A stretch of DNA of 64,000 bases, taken from positions 2,976,001-3,040,000 of the forward strand of contig NZ_CP108508.1 in the NCBI RefSeq assembly GCF_035917275.1, written 5' to 3'. Positions 28,214-36,017 of the stretch are shown here, piece after piece. The position numbers and the translations under genes were made by a program. Origin of the DNA: Streptomyces sp. NBC_01237. Its GTDB lineage: Bacteria; Actinomycetota; Actinomycetes; Streptomycetales; Streptomycetaceae. The stretch's first letter is position 1. Each line of letters begins with the position of its first letter. The notes under the pieces were generated by a model. That model did not search any database, was not told the DNA's origin, and worked only from the letters and a program-made list of their open reading frames with translations.

Positions 28214-28954
28214 CTACGGCCAGTACAGCTTGACGTCGTCCGCGGCCGGGCGCGCGGCAGGAATGGCCGGCTCGGTCACCGTGTATCCCAGCTGACGCAG
28301 CACCCGGGCCGCCGCGTCGGGGGCATCCCGCACCGCTGTCTTGAGCTGCATGGTCCGCCAGATGCGCAGATGCCTCTCGATCACCGCCTTCCAGCCCGGT
28401 GCGGTGTCGATCGCGAACTCACGGTGAAGGAAAAGGAGCACGTCCTCCAGCGAAGGGCGCATCCGGTGACCGCCGACCGGGAAGTGCATCTCCGACAGCC
28501 GGGGCAGTTTGTCCCGCCTCAGCCCCTGCTTCGGCCGCCCCCGGTCCGCCAGGCGCAGGAGGTACGCCATCTCGTCCCGGTGCGCGTGGACCTGTACGTG
28601 CGCGCCCGGCGGCTCCTTGCTGTTGCGCACGTACTCGTACCGCAGGAGAGGATCCGGGACCCCCTCGTAGAAGACGTGGACGTCCGCCTGGTCCGTCGCC
28701 ATGAACGTGCTCGAACCGTCCCAGCAGCAGTAGAAGCGGGCCATGAGGCTGAGCCTGGGCTCGCCGCCGATGCTGACCGGGATCCGCTGCATGACCTCGT
28801 CGTCACGTATGGGCGAGACCCTGATCTTGGAGCCCATGTTGATCGCATGGAAACGCGGGGTGTCCGCACCGAGGACGCCCCGCGTCAGGTCAGTCAGTTG
28901 GTCGGCGAACCCGGCCGCCAGCTCGTCAAGGGCCTTCGCCTCTTCAGCTGTCAC
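28214..28954 (-). CDS. Unrecognised protein, second gene of a two-gene pair
   Basis: 246 residues, soluble. Notable segments are RFYCCWDGSSTFMATDQADVHV (in part), LLRYEYVRN, HVQVHAHRDE, LSEMHFPVGGHRMRPSLEDVLLFL and, late, VIERHLRIWR. The H-x-H-x-H string and the following Glu/Asp-rich helix resemble metal or phosphoester-active sites in some toxin families, but no family was recognised. A GTG start at 28954 overlaps the stop of the upstream small gene by 11 bp, so the pair is translated together. A small-first, larger-second layout is also that of many toxin-antitoxin modules. Confidence 0.6.
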   Translation of the reverse strand: MTAEEAKALDELAAGFADQLTDLTRGVLGADTPRFHAINMGSKIRVSPIRDDEVMQRIPVSIGGEPRLSLMARFYCCWDGSSTFMATDQADVHVFYEGVPDPLLRYEYVRNSKEPPGAHVQVHAHRDEMAYLLRLADRGRPKQGLRRDKLPRLSEMHFPVGGHRMRPSLEDVLLFLHREFAIDTAPGWKAVIERHLRIWRTMQLKTAVRDAPDAAARVLRQLGYTVTEPAIPAARPAADDVKLYWP

Positions 28955-29129
28955 CTTCGAGAAGGTAGTCGAGACCCTCGATGGTGTGCCACACGTCCAA
29001 CTCGTCCATGCTGAGGCTGTACATGGCGGCGCGTTCGGCAAGCTGGTCGTAGCTCATGTTCACGTCGGCCAGCAGCTGTGCGCGCTGAGTCTCCAGCTGA
29101 TCACGCGTCTTGTGGATCACAGTCGGCAT
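28944..29129 (-). CDS. Small helical protein, first gene of a two-gene pair
   Basis: 61 residues, highly charged and predicted all-helical (TRDQLETQRAQLLADVNMSY, then DQLAERAAMYSLSMDELDVW). ATG 29129 follows GGGGAG at 8 bp. It reads as a small dimerising or HTH-like antitoxin-type protein; this rests on size, composition and its overlap with the larger partner gene downstream. Confidence 0.6.
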   Translation of the reverse strand: MPTVIHKTRDQLETQRAQLLADVNMSYDQLAERAAMYSLSMDELDVWHTIEGLDYLLEGDS

Positions 29130-29441
29130 AACTCGCTCCCCGGTATCGATGGCCTCAGTGAAGCAGGGCCCACTGACAATGGTGTTGCCGCCCCAGCGAA
29201 ATGTCACCCTCATGGGGCTCAACAACTCGCTGCCCGTAACCCGGCGCACGAACCCGGGGATACCTGGGCGGCCTCGCGCACCGGTGCCGTTTCGCGCCGC
29301 CGCTCAGGTGCGCCGGGAGGCCGTCCGGCCGTCGGGGGGAGAGACTGTCCCTATGCGGACCGCTCTGTTCTCCGTGCGGGGAGCGGCCGTCCTCAGGCGG
29401 CGGAAGGCAGCACAGGTGACGGGCGTGAGAGGACCGGCACG
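29130..29441. other. 312-bp divergent intergenic region
   Basis: Lies between the small helical gene (leftward) and the DUF2254 gene (rightward). A leftward in-frame extension of the small gene exists but lacks a ribosome-binding site and normal codon pattern. No convincing promoter, hairpin or repeat was found. Confidence 0.4.
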
Positions 29442-30683
29442 ATGAGCGTGATCCCCGGCGGCGGGCCTGCCCCGTTGCGACGCAGCCGACAGGCTCGGGC
29501 CGGAGCCGTACAGCTGCTGTGCGCCCTCTCGGGGGTGGCCCTGGGCCTGTTCGTTCCGAGGATCAGCGGTGGCCCGGACATGCCCGCGCACCAGGTGGCC
29601 GATCTGCTGCTGACTCTGGGTTTCGGCGTGCTCGGCACGACGGCCGTGATCTTCTCACTGCTGTTCCTGGTGGTGCAGTGGGCGCACACCAGCTTCACCC
29701 CCCGCCTGACCCTGTTCCGCCGGTCCCCGATCGTCTGGCGGACCTTCGCCCTGGCGATCGGCCTGGCGGTCTTCTGTGTCACGGCCGCGATGACGATCGG
29801 CGACGGCCGGTCCGTGACGTTCGCCGTTCCGGTCGTCACCGCGATTCTGCTGCTGGCGATGCTGACCCTGTTGCGGACCCTGCTGCTGCGCGCTCTCGCC
29901 TCGATCCAGCTCGCCCCGGTCCTGCACTCGATCATTGAGCGGGGGACTGCCGCCCTGGACACGCTCTACCCCTCGGGAGCCGCTCCGGACGCCTCGGACC
30001 CCCCTGTGACCGAGGGGCCGCCGGCTGCCACCGTCAGCTGGCCGAAACCCACGGCCGTGCTTCAGCAGATCGACGTGAAAGAGCTGCGGAAGGCGGCCCG
30101 GGAAGCGGGCGCGATCATCGTGCTGGACAAGGCTCCGGGGGCCACCCTGCACCGGGGGGCGAAGATCGCCGACGTGTACGGCTCCGCCGTGGTGGACGCC
30201 ACGGTCCTGGGGGCGCTGGCCACCGGGCTGGAGCCGACATTCGAGCAGGACCCGATGCTCGCCTTCCGCCTGCTGGCCGACATCGCGCTCAGGGCCCTCT
30301 CCTCCAGTATCAACGACCCCGCGACCGCCGTGCAGGCCCTGGACGGTGTGGAGGATCTGCTCAGCGGTTCCGCCGCGAGCCGGGCGAGGGACGCCGGTCC
30401 TTTGCGGGTCGCCGGCCCCGACGGTGTGGTGCGGGTCGTGATCCGGCGGCCCACATGGGAGGACTTCATGCGTACGGGCATCGACGACGTCATCGTGGCC
30501 GCGCTGAACTCCCCTCTGGTCCTCACCCGCCTCCGCACCCTGCTGGCGGATCTGGAACCCGGCGCCCACCCTCACGGCCGGGACCTGCTGAACCGGCGAC
30601 GCGCGTGGGTGGAGCGCGAGATGGCCGACCGGTTCCCCGTGCTGTGGCGGGAAACCTCACCGGAGCCGCCCGGCAGGACCTGA
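29442..30683 (+). CDS. DUF2254 family membrane protein
   Basis: 413 residues. Four TM helices occupy the first 150 residues (QLLCALSGVALGLFV, LLLTLGFGVLGTTAVIFSLLFLVV, FALAIGLAVFCVTAAMT, VVTAILLLAMLTLL). A soluble C-terminal domain with the conserved block FRLLADIALRALSSSINDPATAVQALD identifies DUF2254. The family is common in bacteria and uncharacterised; a channel- or sensor-like role has been suggested by architecture only. ATG 29442 follows GAGAGG. Confidence 0.85.
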   Translation: MSVIPGGGPAPLRRSRQARAGAVQLLCALSGVALGLFVPRISGGPDMPAHQVADLLLTLGFGVLGTTAVIFSLLFLVVQWAHTSFTPRLTLFRRSPIVWRTFALAIGLAVFCVTAAMTIGDGRSVTFAVPVVTAILLLAMLTLLRTLLLRALASIQLAPVLHSIIERGTAALDTLYPSGAAPDASDPPVTEGPPAATVSWPKPTAVLQQIDVKELRKAAREAGAIIVLDKAPGATLHRGAKIADVYGSAVVDATVLGALATGLEPTFEQDPMLAFRLLADIALRALSSSINDPATAVQALDGVEDLLSGSAASRARDAGPLRVAGPDGVVRVVIRRPTWEDFMRTGIDDVIVAALNSPLVLTRLRTLLADLEPGAHPHGRDLLNRRRAWVEREMADRFPVLWRETSPEPPGRT

Positions 30684-30761
30684 ACCGGCCCTGCGCCCCG
30701 TGCCCCGGAGATGGGCGGGGGCCGGCAACGGCCCGGGGGACTCGTCAGGCCGTCGGCCGGC

Positions 30762-31121
30762 TCACCGGTTCCCGACATCCGGTTCTCGATCCCCCGGTGG
30801 GCCGTTGTCCGCCCCGGAGCCGAACGCACTCAGCCGCGAACCCCGGCTCTCCGCGACACGTTTGACCTCTTCCAGCGACTCACTCAGCCGGCTGGCGAGG
30901 AAGTGAAGCTCCGCTCCGGTAACCCTCTGGTCCGCCAGCAGATCTGCGGCGTGCCCGAGCAGGTCGTCCGCCATGTCGAGTTGTACGTGCTCCACGTCGT
31001 CCGCCATCCGTGACACATAGCCGGTGCCATCGCCAAGGACGTAACTCGGCTTGCCCTCCGCCCCTGTGCGGGGCAGCAGCCTGAACGTGTGGTGCTCGCC
31101 CTGCTCCCTCTCCTCGCTCAC
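30762..31121 (-). CDS. Small hypothetical protein in an XRE-associated pair
   Basis: 119 residues, acidic and soluble, with no recognisable motif; the middle (DDVEHVQLDMADDLLGHAAD...LHFLASRLSESLEEVKRVAE) is predicted helical. The GTG start overlaps the stop of the preceding gene (GTGA, 31118-31121). It lies downstream of the gene divergent from the XRE regulator, an arrangement seen in many actinomycete XRE-DUF397 neighbourhoods. Confidence 0.6.
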   Translation of the reverse strand: MSEEREQGEHHTFRLLPRTGAEGKPSYVLGDGTGYVSRMADDVEHVQLDMADDLLGHAADLLADQRVTGAELHFLASRLSESLEEVKRVAESRGSRLSAFGSGADNGPPGDREPDVGNR

Positions 31122-31459
31122 GCGGCGGCCCCGGCGCGGTGCGGAGGCTGGGCCTGGGGCTCGATGTCCACACCGCGTACGGCGACCAGCAGTCCCCCGC
31201 GACGGACGCGCTGCCGTCGCCGGTCAGCCGCCAGCTCTTCGGCCTGCCCCCTCTCGTACGCGACGAAGTACGGACGTACCAGTGGGCTGTCCTCCCCGCG
31301 CGGAGGACGCTCGCCGGTGCGGTAGGCGGTCGGCCCGCCGACGTAGTCGCATGAGTAGGGGTGGACGTACACGTAGGTGTCCAGCGGGTGCCGTTGGCGC
31401 CGTACGGGGATCAGCAATCGCAGCACCGGCTCCAGGAACCGGGCGATAGCGTGCTTCAT
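31118..31459 (-). CDS. Small basic hypothetical protein divergent from the XRE regulator
   Basis: 113 residues. An amphipathic N-terminal helix (HAIARFLEPVLRLLIPVRR) is followed by a Tyr/Pro-rich core (LDTYVYVHPYSCDYVGGP) and a basic Arg-rich stretch (DRRRQRVRRGG). No family was recognised. The ATG at 31459 is chosen because the conserved-looking part begins there. Probable operon with the 119-residue protein; divergent from the XRE gene across 183 bp. Confidence 0.6.
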   Translation of the reverse strand: MKHAIARFLEPVLRLLIPVRRQRHPLDTYVYVHPYSCDYVGGPTAYRTGERPPRGEDSPLVRPYFVAYERGQAEELAADRRRQRVRRGGLLVAVRGVDIEPQAQPPHRAGAAA

Positions 31460-31642
31460 GTCAGCCTGCTCTCTCGGGATGACCATGCCCCCGGACCGGT
31501 TGCGTCGGTCGCGGGGGTCTCTTCGTGCGTCGGCGTCGCTTCTTTCCGTAGCCAACCCATCACAGAGTGGGGTCATGAGTCGCTACGCTTCCAGGGGGTC
31601 GGGGATGACAGCACGCTGGTCAAGTCAGGGAGTTGGGCTTGC

Positions 31643-32467
31643 ATGAGGACGAACCGAAGGCCGCGCACGCCGCGGGAGAAGTACGGCGAGGAGCTGAGGC
31701 TTCGACGGCTGGCGGCCGGGCTGACGCAGGAGGCTCTGGCAGAACTGGTGGTCTGCTCGCCCACATTGATCAGCCATTTCGAGGCGGGTCGGCGGCTGCC
31801 GAGCCCGGACGACGCCCAGCGGATCGACCGCGCCCTGGGGACGGACGGGTTCTTCGCACGGTGGCTGGAGGACCTGGACACGAAGTACGCCGACCATTTC
31901 GCCGTGGTAGCGGAGCTGGAGAAGCAGGCGACGCTGATCCAGCAGTTCGCGCTCTCGCTGGTGCCTGGGCTACTCCAGACCGACGGCTATGCCCGTGCGT
32001 TGTTCCAGGCACTGCGGCCCAACTACCGCCAGGATGAAATTGACAAAGACGTTGTCATTCGAACGGAGCGTGCCCGCATCCTCGACGGTCCGATGCACCC
32101 GGTGCTGTGGACGATGATGGACGAGGCCGTAGTCCGGCGGCAGGTTGGCGGTCCGCAGGTCATGGCCGACCAACTATGGAAGATCGCGGGCATGGCTGAA
32201 GCCGGGCGACTTCGGCTGCATGTCCTTCCATTCGGAGTAGGAGCGCACGCACTTCAAGAGGGTTTGGCATCCCTTATGAGCTTCCCGGACTCCCAGCCAG
32301 TGGCCTACGTCGAGGGCTTCTTGACGGGTAATTTGATGGACGATCCGACGCTAGTGAAGGCATGTCGCACGGTCTACGATCTTGCCTTGAGCGATGCGAT
32401 GTCGCATCAGGAATCACTTGCCCTTGTGCGAGCGGCAGCAGAGGAACACGAACATGGTCAGCAGTAG
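31643..32467 (+). CDS. XRE-family regulator with DUF5753 (Scr1-type)
   Basis: 274 residues. HTH in the first 75 (YGEELRLRRLAAGLTQEALAE, then SPTLISHFEAGRRLPSPDDA), followed by the DUF5753 domain with VPGLLQTDGYARAL, VIRTERARIL, AGRLRLHVLPFGVGAH and VAYVEGF. These regulators are found beside DUF397 proteins and some control development or antibiotic output in streptomycetes; TA-like function has been proposed. Its 3' end overlaps the DUF397 gene by 14 bp. Confidence 0.93.
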   Translation: MRTNRRPRTPREKYGEELRLRRLAAGLTQEALAELVVCSPTLISHFEAGRRLPSPDDAQRIDRALGTDGFFARWLEDLDTKYADHFAVVAELEKQATLIQQFALSLVPGLLQTDGYARALFQALRPNYRQDEIDKDVVIRTERARILDGPMHPVLWTMMDEAVVRRQVGGPQVMADQLWKIAGMAEAGRLRLHVLPFGVGAHALQEGLASLMSFPDSQPVAYVEGFLTGNLMDDPTLVKACRTVYDLALSDAMSHQESLALVRAAAEEHEHGQQ

Positions 32468-32678
32468 GCGGAGCGTTGCAGACTCGTCCACTCTCACCGG
32501 GTGGTTCAAGTCCAGCTACAGCGGCGGCAGCCAGGGAGACTGCCTTGAAGTCGCCCATGGCTCCGTCTCCGTCCCCGTCCGCGACAGCAAGACGCCGACC
32601 GGCCCAGGCGTCGTCTTCTCGGTGGACGGCTGGTCAACCTTCGTCACAGCGCTCAAGAACGGCCACCTCACCGCCTGA
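32454..32678 (+). CDS. DUF397 domain protein
   Basis: 74 residues. TGWFKSSYSGGSQGDCLEVA and VPVRDSKTPTGP are the DUF397 signature. Small cytoplasmic partner of the upstream XRE-DUF5753 regulator, with which it overlaps by 14 bp. In characterised pairs it antagonises or modulates the regulator. Confidence 0.95.
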   Translation: MVSSRRSVADSSTLTGWFKSSYSGGSQGDCLEVAHGSVSVPVRDSKTPTGPGVVFSVDGWSTFVTALKNGHLTA

Positions 32679-32711
32679 CCCACACCCGGACCCCCGTACG
32701 CCGGGGCGACG

Positions 32712-33470
32712 TCATGCCCGTGCCAGGAAGGCCGCGCGCAAGGCCCGGTCACGGAGGAAACCAAGGGTCTCCTCCTCGCCGTCGAAGAGCAGGTCCGCCG
32801 CCGGGTGGCCCGACTGGTGGAACATCGCCGCCAGTACGTCGGCGAGCGGGCGGTCCCACGCGACCCTGACGATCTTCGCCGCCTTGTCGTGCCGGCCCCG
32901 GTCCGTGGCGATGCTCCAGAGCTCGACGGACTGCTTGGCGGTTTCGTACGCCGTCCTGCGGCCGTCGACGAGGACCCCGCGCGAGTTGAGGCCGAACACC
33001 TCTATGCACGCGTCGCCCCGGGCCGTCAGGCCCTTGTACGTACAGAGCGGCAGCACCAGTCTCAGGTGGGCCAGCGGGTCTTGCAGTGTGGGGTCCAGGA
33101 GGAGCGGGCTCCCGTCCTCCTCGGACCGGGGGAACTTGTTCCGCTTCTGGTTGCTGTTGCAGTACGAACAGGCCAGCAGATGGTTCAGCCACTCGAAGGT
33201 ACGCAGTGGAGCAAGGCTCTTCGGCTCGAAGTGGTCGATGTCCGTGCCCTGACCGTCGCCGCAGTACATGCAGCGCTGGTGGCCGGGGGCCATGTCCGCC
33301 AGGGCGGCGAGGAGACCTTCCCGTACTCGCCTCCGTACGGTCGAATGGGCCCACAGGTCCGCCGCCTTCACCTTGCGTTTCGACTCGGCGGTCCGCTCGA
33401 TCTCCTGGGTGTACGTCTTCAGGTGCGCTGCCGCGTCCGGGGGCAGGTCGGCACGTTCCAGCCGGATCAC
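32712..33470 (-). CDS. ptuB: HNH endonuclease, PtuB-like
   Basis: 252 residues. The HNH core is CMYCGDGQGTDIDHFEPKS followed by NHLLACSYCNSNQKRNKFP: Cys67/Cys70 and Cys101/Cys104 as zinc ligands, Asp79-His80 in the beta-beta-alpha-metal site and Asn96. It belongs to the TIGR02646-like HNH group found with AAA ATPases in Septu and some retron systems. The GTG start overlaps the ATPase stop (GTGA, 33467-33470). Predicted nuclease effector of a two-component anti-phage system; the gene symbol is by analogy. Confidence 0.8.
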   Translation of the reverse strand: MIRLERADLPPDAAAHLKTYTQEIERTAESKRKVKAADLWAHSTVRRRVREGLLAALADMAPGHQRCMYCGDGQGTDIDHFEPKSLAPLRTFEWLNHLLACSYCNSNQKRNKFPRSEEDGSPLLLDPTLQDPLAHLRLVLPLCTYKGLTARGDACIEVFGLNSRGVLVDGRRTAYETAKQSVELWSIATDRGRHDKAAKIVRVAWDRPLADVLAAMFHQSGHPAADLLFDGEEETLGFLRDRALRAAFLARA

Positions 33471-34867
33471 TCCGCCTCGCCCGCCTCTCCGTTCTCGATC
33501 TCCTCGGCGATGCGGTGGAGTTGAGCGGACATCTCGTGCACGCGCGCTGTGGGAGAGCTGGTGAGCAGGCCCTTCAGTTCCTTGTAGCGCGCGACGGTGC
33601 CCGGTGAGGTGTCGCCCTCGTACACCTTGGACTCCAGGGCGACGAACTCGGCCCGGAAGTGTTCGGCGCGCTCCGAGTAGGGGGTGTCGAGCCCGAAGAG
33701 GTCGGAGAGGACCGCGTCGTCACCGCTGCCGTAGACCACTCGCTCGTAGAGGTCCTCCGGTACGACCTCGGGTGCCGCGTTCTCCCTCACACCTGGCAGC
33801 CGGATCAGGCCGCCGGGGTCGGCCGCCTGACAGATGTACGGGCTGTGGGTCGTCACGATGAACTGGATGCGGGGGAAGTGCGAGGTCAGCCAGGGGCCGA
33901 TGCGGCGCTGCCAGGAGACGTGGAGGTGGGCGTCGATCTCGTCGATGATCACAACGCCGGGCACCTGAAAGGGGCTGGGTCCGCCCCCGCCGCCCTCTCC
34001 GGGGAACACCTCGTCGCCGAAGGCGTCGTGGATCTGCTTCAGCAGGTCGACGACGAGCGCCGCCACGGAGCGGAAACCGTCGCTCATCTCCCGCAGCGAA
34101 TACCGGTGGCCGTCACGCGTGACCCACAGTCCCTCGGAGTCGACGTCCTCCACCCGGTAGCCGTCAGGGAGAAGTCCGTCGCCCAGGACCGAAAGCGCTG
34201 ACCCCTTGAGCGCCGCGGCGCCCTCCCGGCCTTCGAGCGCGCGCAGATGCTGCTCGATCAGCCAGGCGACGCCCTCGGCCAGTGAGGCGTCCTCGTGGAA
34301 CAGACTCACCTGCCGGGCCACCGGGCCGGAGGCCAGCATCAGCCGCTGCACCTCCCCCGAGCCCCCGGCCAAGCGCCGGAACGGGCCGTAGGCGGCGCAG
34401 AACCAGCCCACCGGGTTGTCGGCCCAGGGGCCGCGCCGGGCGGGGGTGTCGCTCTTCGCGGCGTGGCGCTCCATGGTCCCCTCCAGCGCGGGCCGGGCAC
34501 CTCTGCGACCGCCCCCGCCCTCGGCCGGGACCGTCCACCGCAGGCCCGCCCAGAAGTCGGTCAGGGTCTGCCCGGACGCGGAGAACCCGTCGAAGGCCGG
34601 ATCCCTGACGATCTTCGCGTGCACCTCGCCGACGGTCGTCCCGCGTGACACCCAGTTCTCGAACCCCTGGACCAGGCCCCGCGCCGCCACCGGTCCGCTC
34701 AGTGCCAGTGCCAGCGCCCGGAGCAGCGTCGTCTTTCCCGCGCCGTTCCGTCCCGCGAGTACGGTCCAGCCGGCGTGCGAGCCGTCCGGGCGGGTCAGTG
34801 TCAGGTCGACGACGCGCGGGCCGTGGAACGGTTTGATGTTCTCGACGCGCACACGGGAGACGTACAT
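33467..34867 (-). CDS. ptuA: AAA/SMC-like ATPase, PtuA-like
   Basis: 466 residues of the AAA_21/OLD-like group. RVRVENIKPFHGPRVVDL leads into Walker A GRNGAGKTT (39-47). A conserved EMSDGFRSVAALV stands in place of the ABC signature, then come Walker B VVIIDEIDAHLH (about 309) and the switch FIVTTHSPYI (about 339). It contains a Gly-rich insertion. No OLD-type Toprim nuclease follows, so nuclease activity must come from the overlapping HNH gene. ATG 34867 is set by the conserved first beta strand; the upstream in-frame sequence is not family-like. Confidence 0.82.
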   Translation of the reverse strand: MYVSRVRVENIKPFHGPRVVDLTLTRPDGSHAGWTVLAGRNGAGKTTLLRALALALSGPVAARGLVQGFENWVSRGTTVGEVHAKIVRDPAFDGFSASGQTLTDFWAGLRWTVPAEGGGGRRGARPALEGTMERHAAKSDTPARRGPWADNPVGWFCAAYGPFRRLAGGSGEVQRLMLASGPVARQVSLFHEDASLAEGVAWLIEQHLRALEGREGAAALKGSALSVLGDGLLPDGYRVEDVDSEGLWVTRDGHRYSLREMSDGFRSVAALVVDLLKQIHDAFGDEVFPGEGGGGGPSPFQVPGVVIIDEIDAHLHVSWQRRIGPWLTSHFPRIQFIVTTHSPYICQAADPGGLIRLPGVRENAAPEVVPEDLYERVVYGSGDDAVLSDLFGLDTPYSERAEHFRAEFVALESKVYEGDTSPGTVARYKELKGLLTSSPTARVHEMSAQLHRIAEEIENGEAGEAE

Positions 34868-35183
34868 GGGTGGCTGTTCCGTCCATGGGGAGGGGCGGGG
34901 GCGGAAGTCGCTGCGCAGCGGCCGGCCCTCGAAGCGCTCCTCGGCCACCGTACGGTACGGAGGGCTCTCGATCCGGTGCGGACGGGCCGGGGGGAGACCG
35001 CCCCCGGATAAACGGAATGGGGCCCGGCCTCGCGGCCGGACCCCCCTCGCTTTCCCCTCCCGTCGGGCTTCCCGATCCCCCCGGACCCCTCCCCGGAAGT
35101 CCCGACGCCCTGTGTGACCCGGCAGGGTACGTAAAGGTTGCATCCCTTTGCGATCTCTTTACCCCGGGCCGTTCACAGGGCTC
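34868..35183. other. 316-bp region upstream of the ATPase/HNH operon
   Basis: No gene is visible. It must contain the promoter of the ATPase gene and the end of the sugar operon. AAAGG-TTGCATC-CCTTT (35133-35149) can form a hairpin, and GTAAAG/CTTTAC (35131-35136, 35157-35162) flank it. On the minus strand this lies 20-50 bp past the isomerase stop and is the best terminator candidate. No clear -35/-10 pair was found. Confidence 0.45.
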
Positions 35184-36017
35184 TCAACAGGCATGTTCCA
35201 GGTACCGGGCCGCGACTTCGGCGAGGACTTCGGCGCCGTCGCGGGCCCACAGGGCCTCGTTGAAGATCTCCACCTCGATGGGCCCGTCGAAGCCCGCCGA
35301 CTCGACCAGGCGTCGCCAGGCGCGGAAGTCCACGCTGCCGTCGCCCAGTTGGCCGCGGCCCACCAGCACGCCCGCCGGAAGCGGGGTGATCCAGTCCGCC
35401 AGCTGGAAGGAGTGGATACGGCCACCCTCCCCCGCCCGTGCGATCTGCGCGGGCGCCTGGTCGTCCCACCAGATGTGGTACGTGTCGACGACGACCCCGA
35501 CCTGGTCGGCGGGGAAGCGTTCCGCGATGTCGAGGGCCTGGCCGAGCGTGGAGACCACGCAGCGGTCCGAGGCGAACATCGGGTGCAGCGGTTCGATCGC
35601 GAGGCGTACGCCGCGCTCGGCCGCGTACGGGCCCAGTTCGGCGAGGGCGTCCGCGATGCGTTCGCGGGCGCCGTGCAGGTCGCGGCTGCCGGGCGGGAGG
35701 CCGCCCGAGACGAGGACCAGGGTGTCGGTGGACAGGGCTGCCGCCTCGTCCACCGCCGCCCGGTTGTCGTCCAGGGCGCGGGCCCGTTCGGCCGGGTCGA
35801 GCGCGGTGAAGAAGCCGCCCCGGCACAGGCTGGTGACGGAGATCCCCGCGTCCTTGAGCAGGCTCGCCGTGCGTTCGACGCCGTACTCCTGGACCGGCGC
35901 GCGCCACAGGCCGACCTTGCCGATGCCCGCCTTGACGCAGCCCTCCGTCAGCTCGGGCAGCGACCACTGCTTGATGGTCTCCTGGTTGAGGGAGAGGCGG
36001 GTGAGGTCGTCGATCAT
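35184..36017 (-). CDS. Sugar phosphate isomerase/epimerase (TIM barrel)
   Basis: 277 residues, AP-endonuclease-2/xylose-isomerase-like barrel. Metal-site candidates are the Glu in LAIEPLHPMF, the Asp/His in VVDTYHIWWDDQ, and EVEIFNEALW near the end. Third gene of a leftward operon after the Gfo/Idh/MocA and DUF993 genes; its ATG overlaps the DUF993 stop by 4 bp. Probably epimerises or isomerises a keto-sugar made by the oxidoreductase. The exact substrate is not readable. Confidence 0.82.
   Translation of the reverse strand: MIDDLTRLSLNQETIKQWSLPELTEGCVKAGIGKVGLWRAPVQEYGVERTASLLKDAGISVTSLCRGGFFTALDPAERARALDDNRAAVDEAAALSTDTLVLVSGGLPPGSRDLHGARERIADALAELGPYAAERGVRLAIEPLHPMFASDRCVVSTLGQALDIAERFPADQVGVVVDTYHIWWDDQAPAQIARAGEGGRIHSFQLADWITPLPAGVLVGRGQLGDGSVDFRAWRRLVESAGFDGPIEVEIFNEALWARDGAEVLAEVAARYLEHAC

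Noticed and set aside
32712-34867. Retron with ATPase/HNH effectors
   Set aside because: No reverse transcriptase gene or msr/msd-like structured region is present near the operon.
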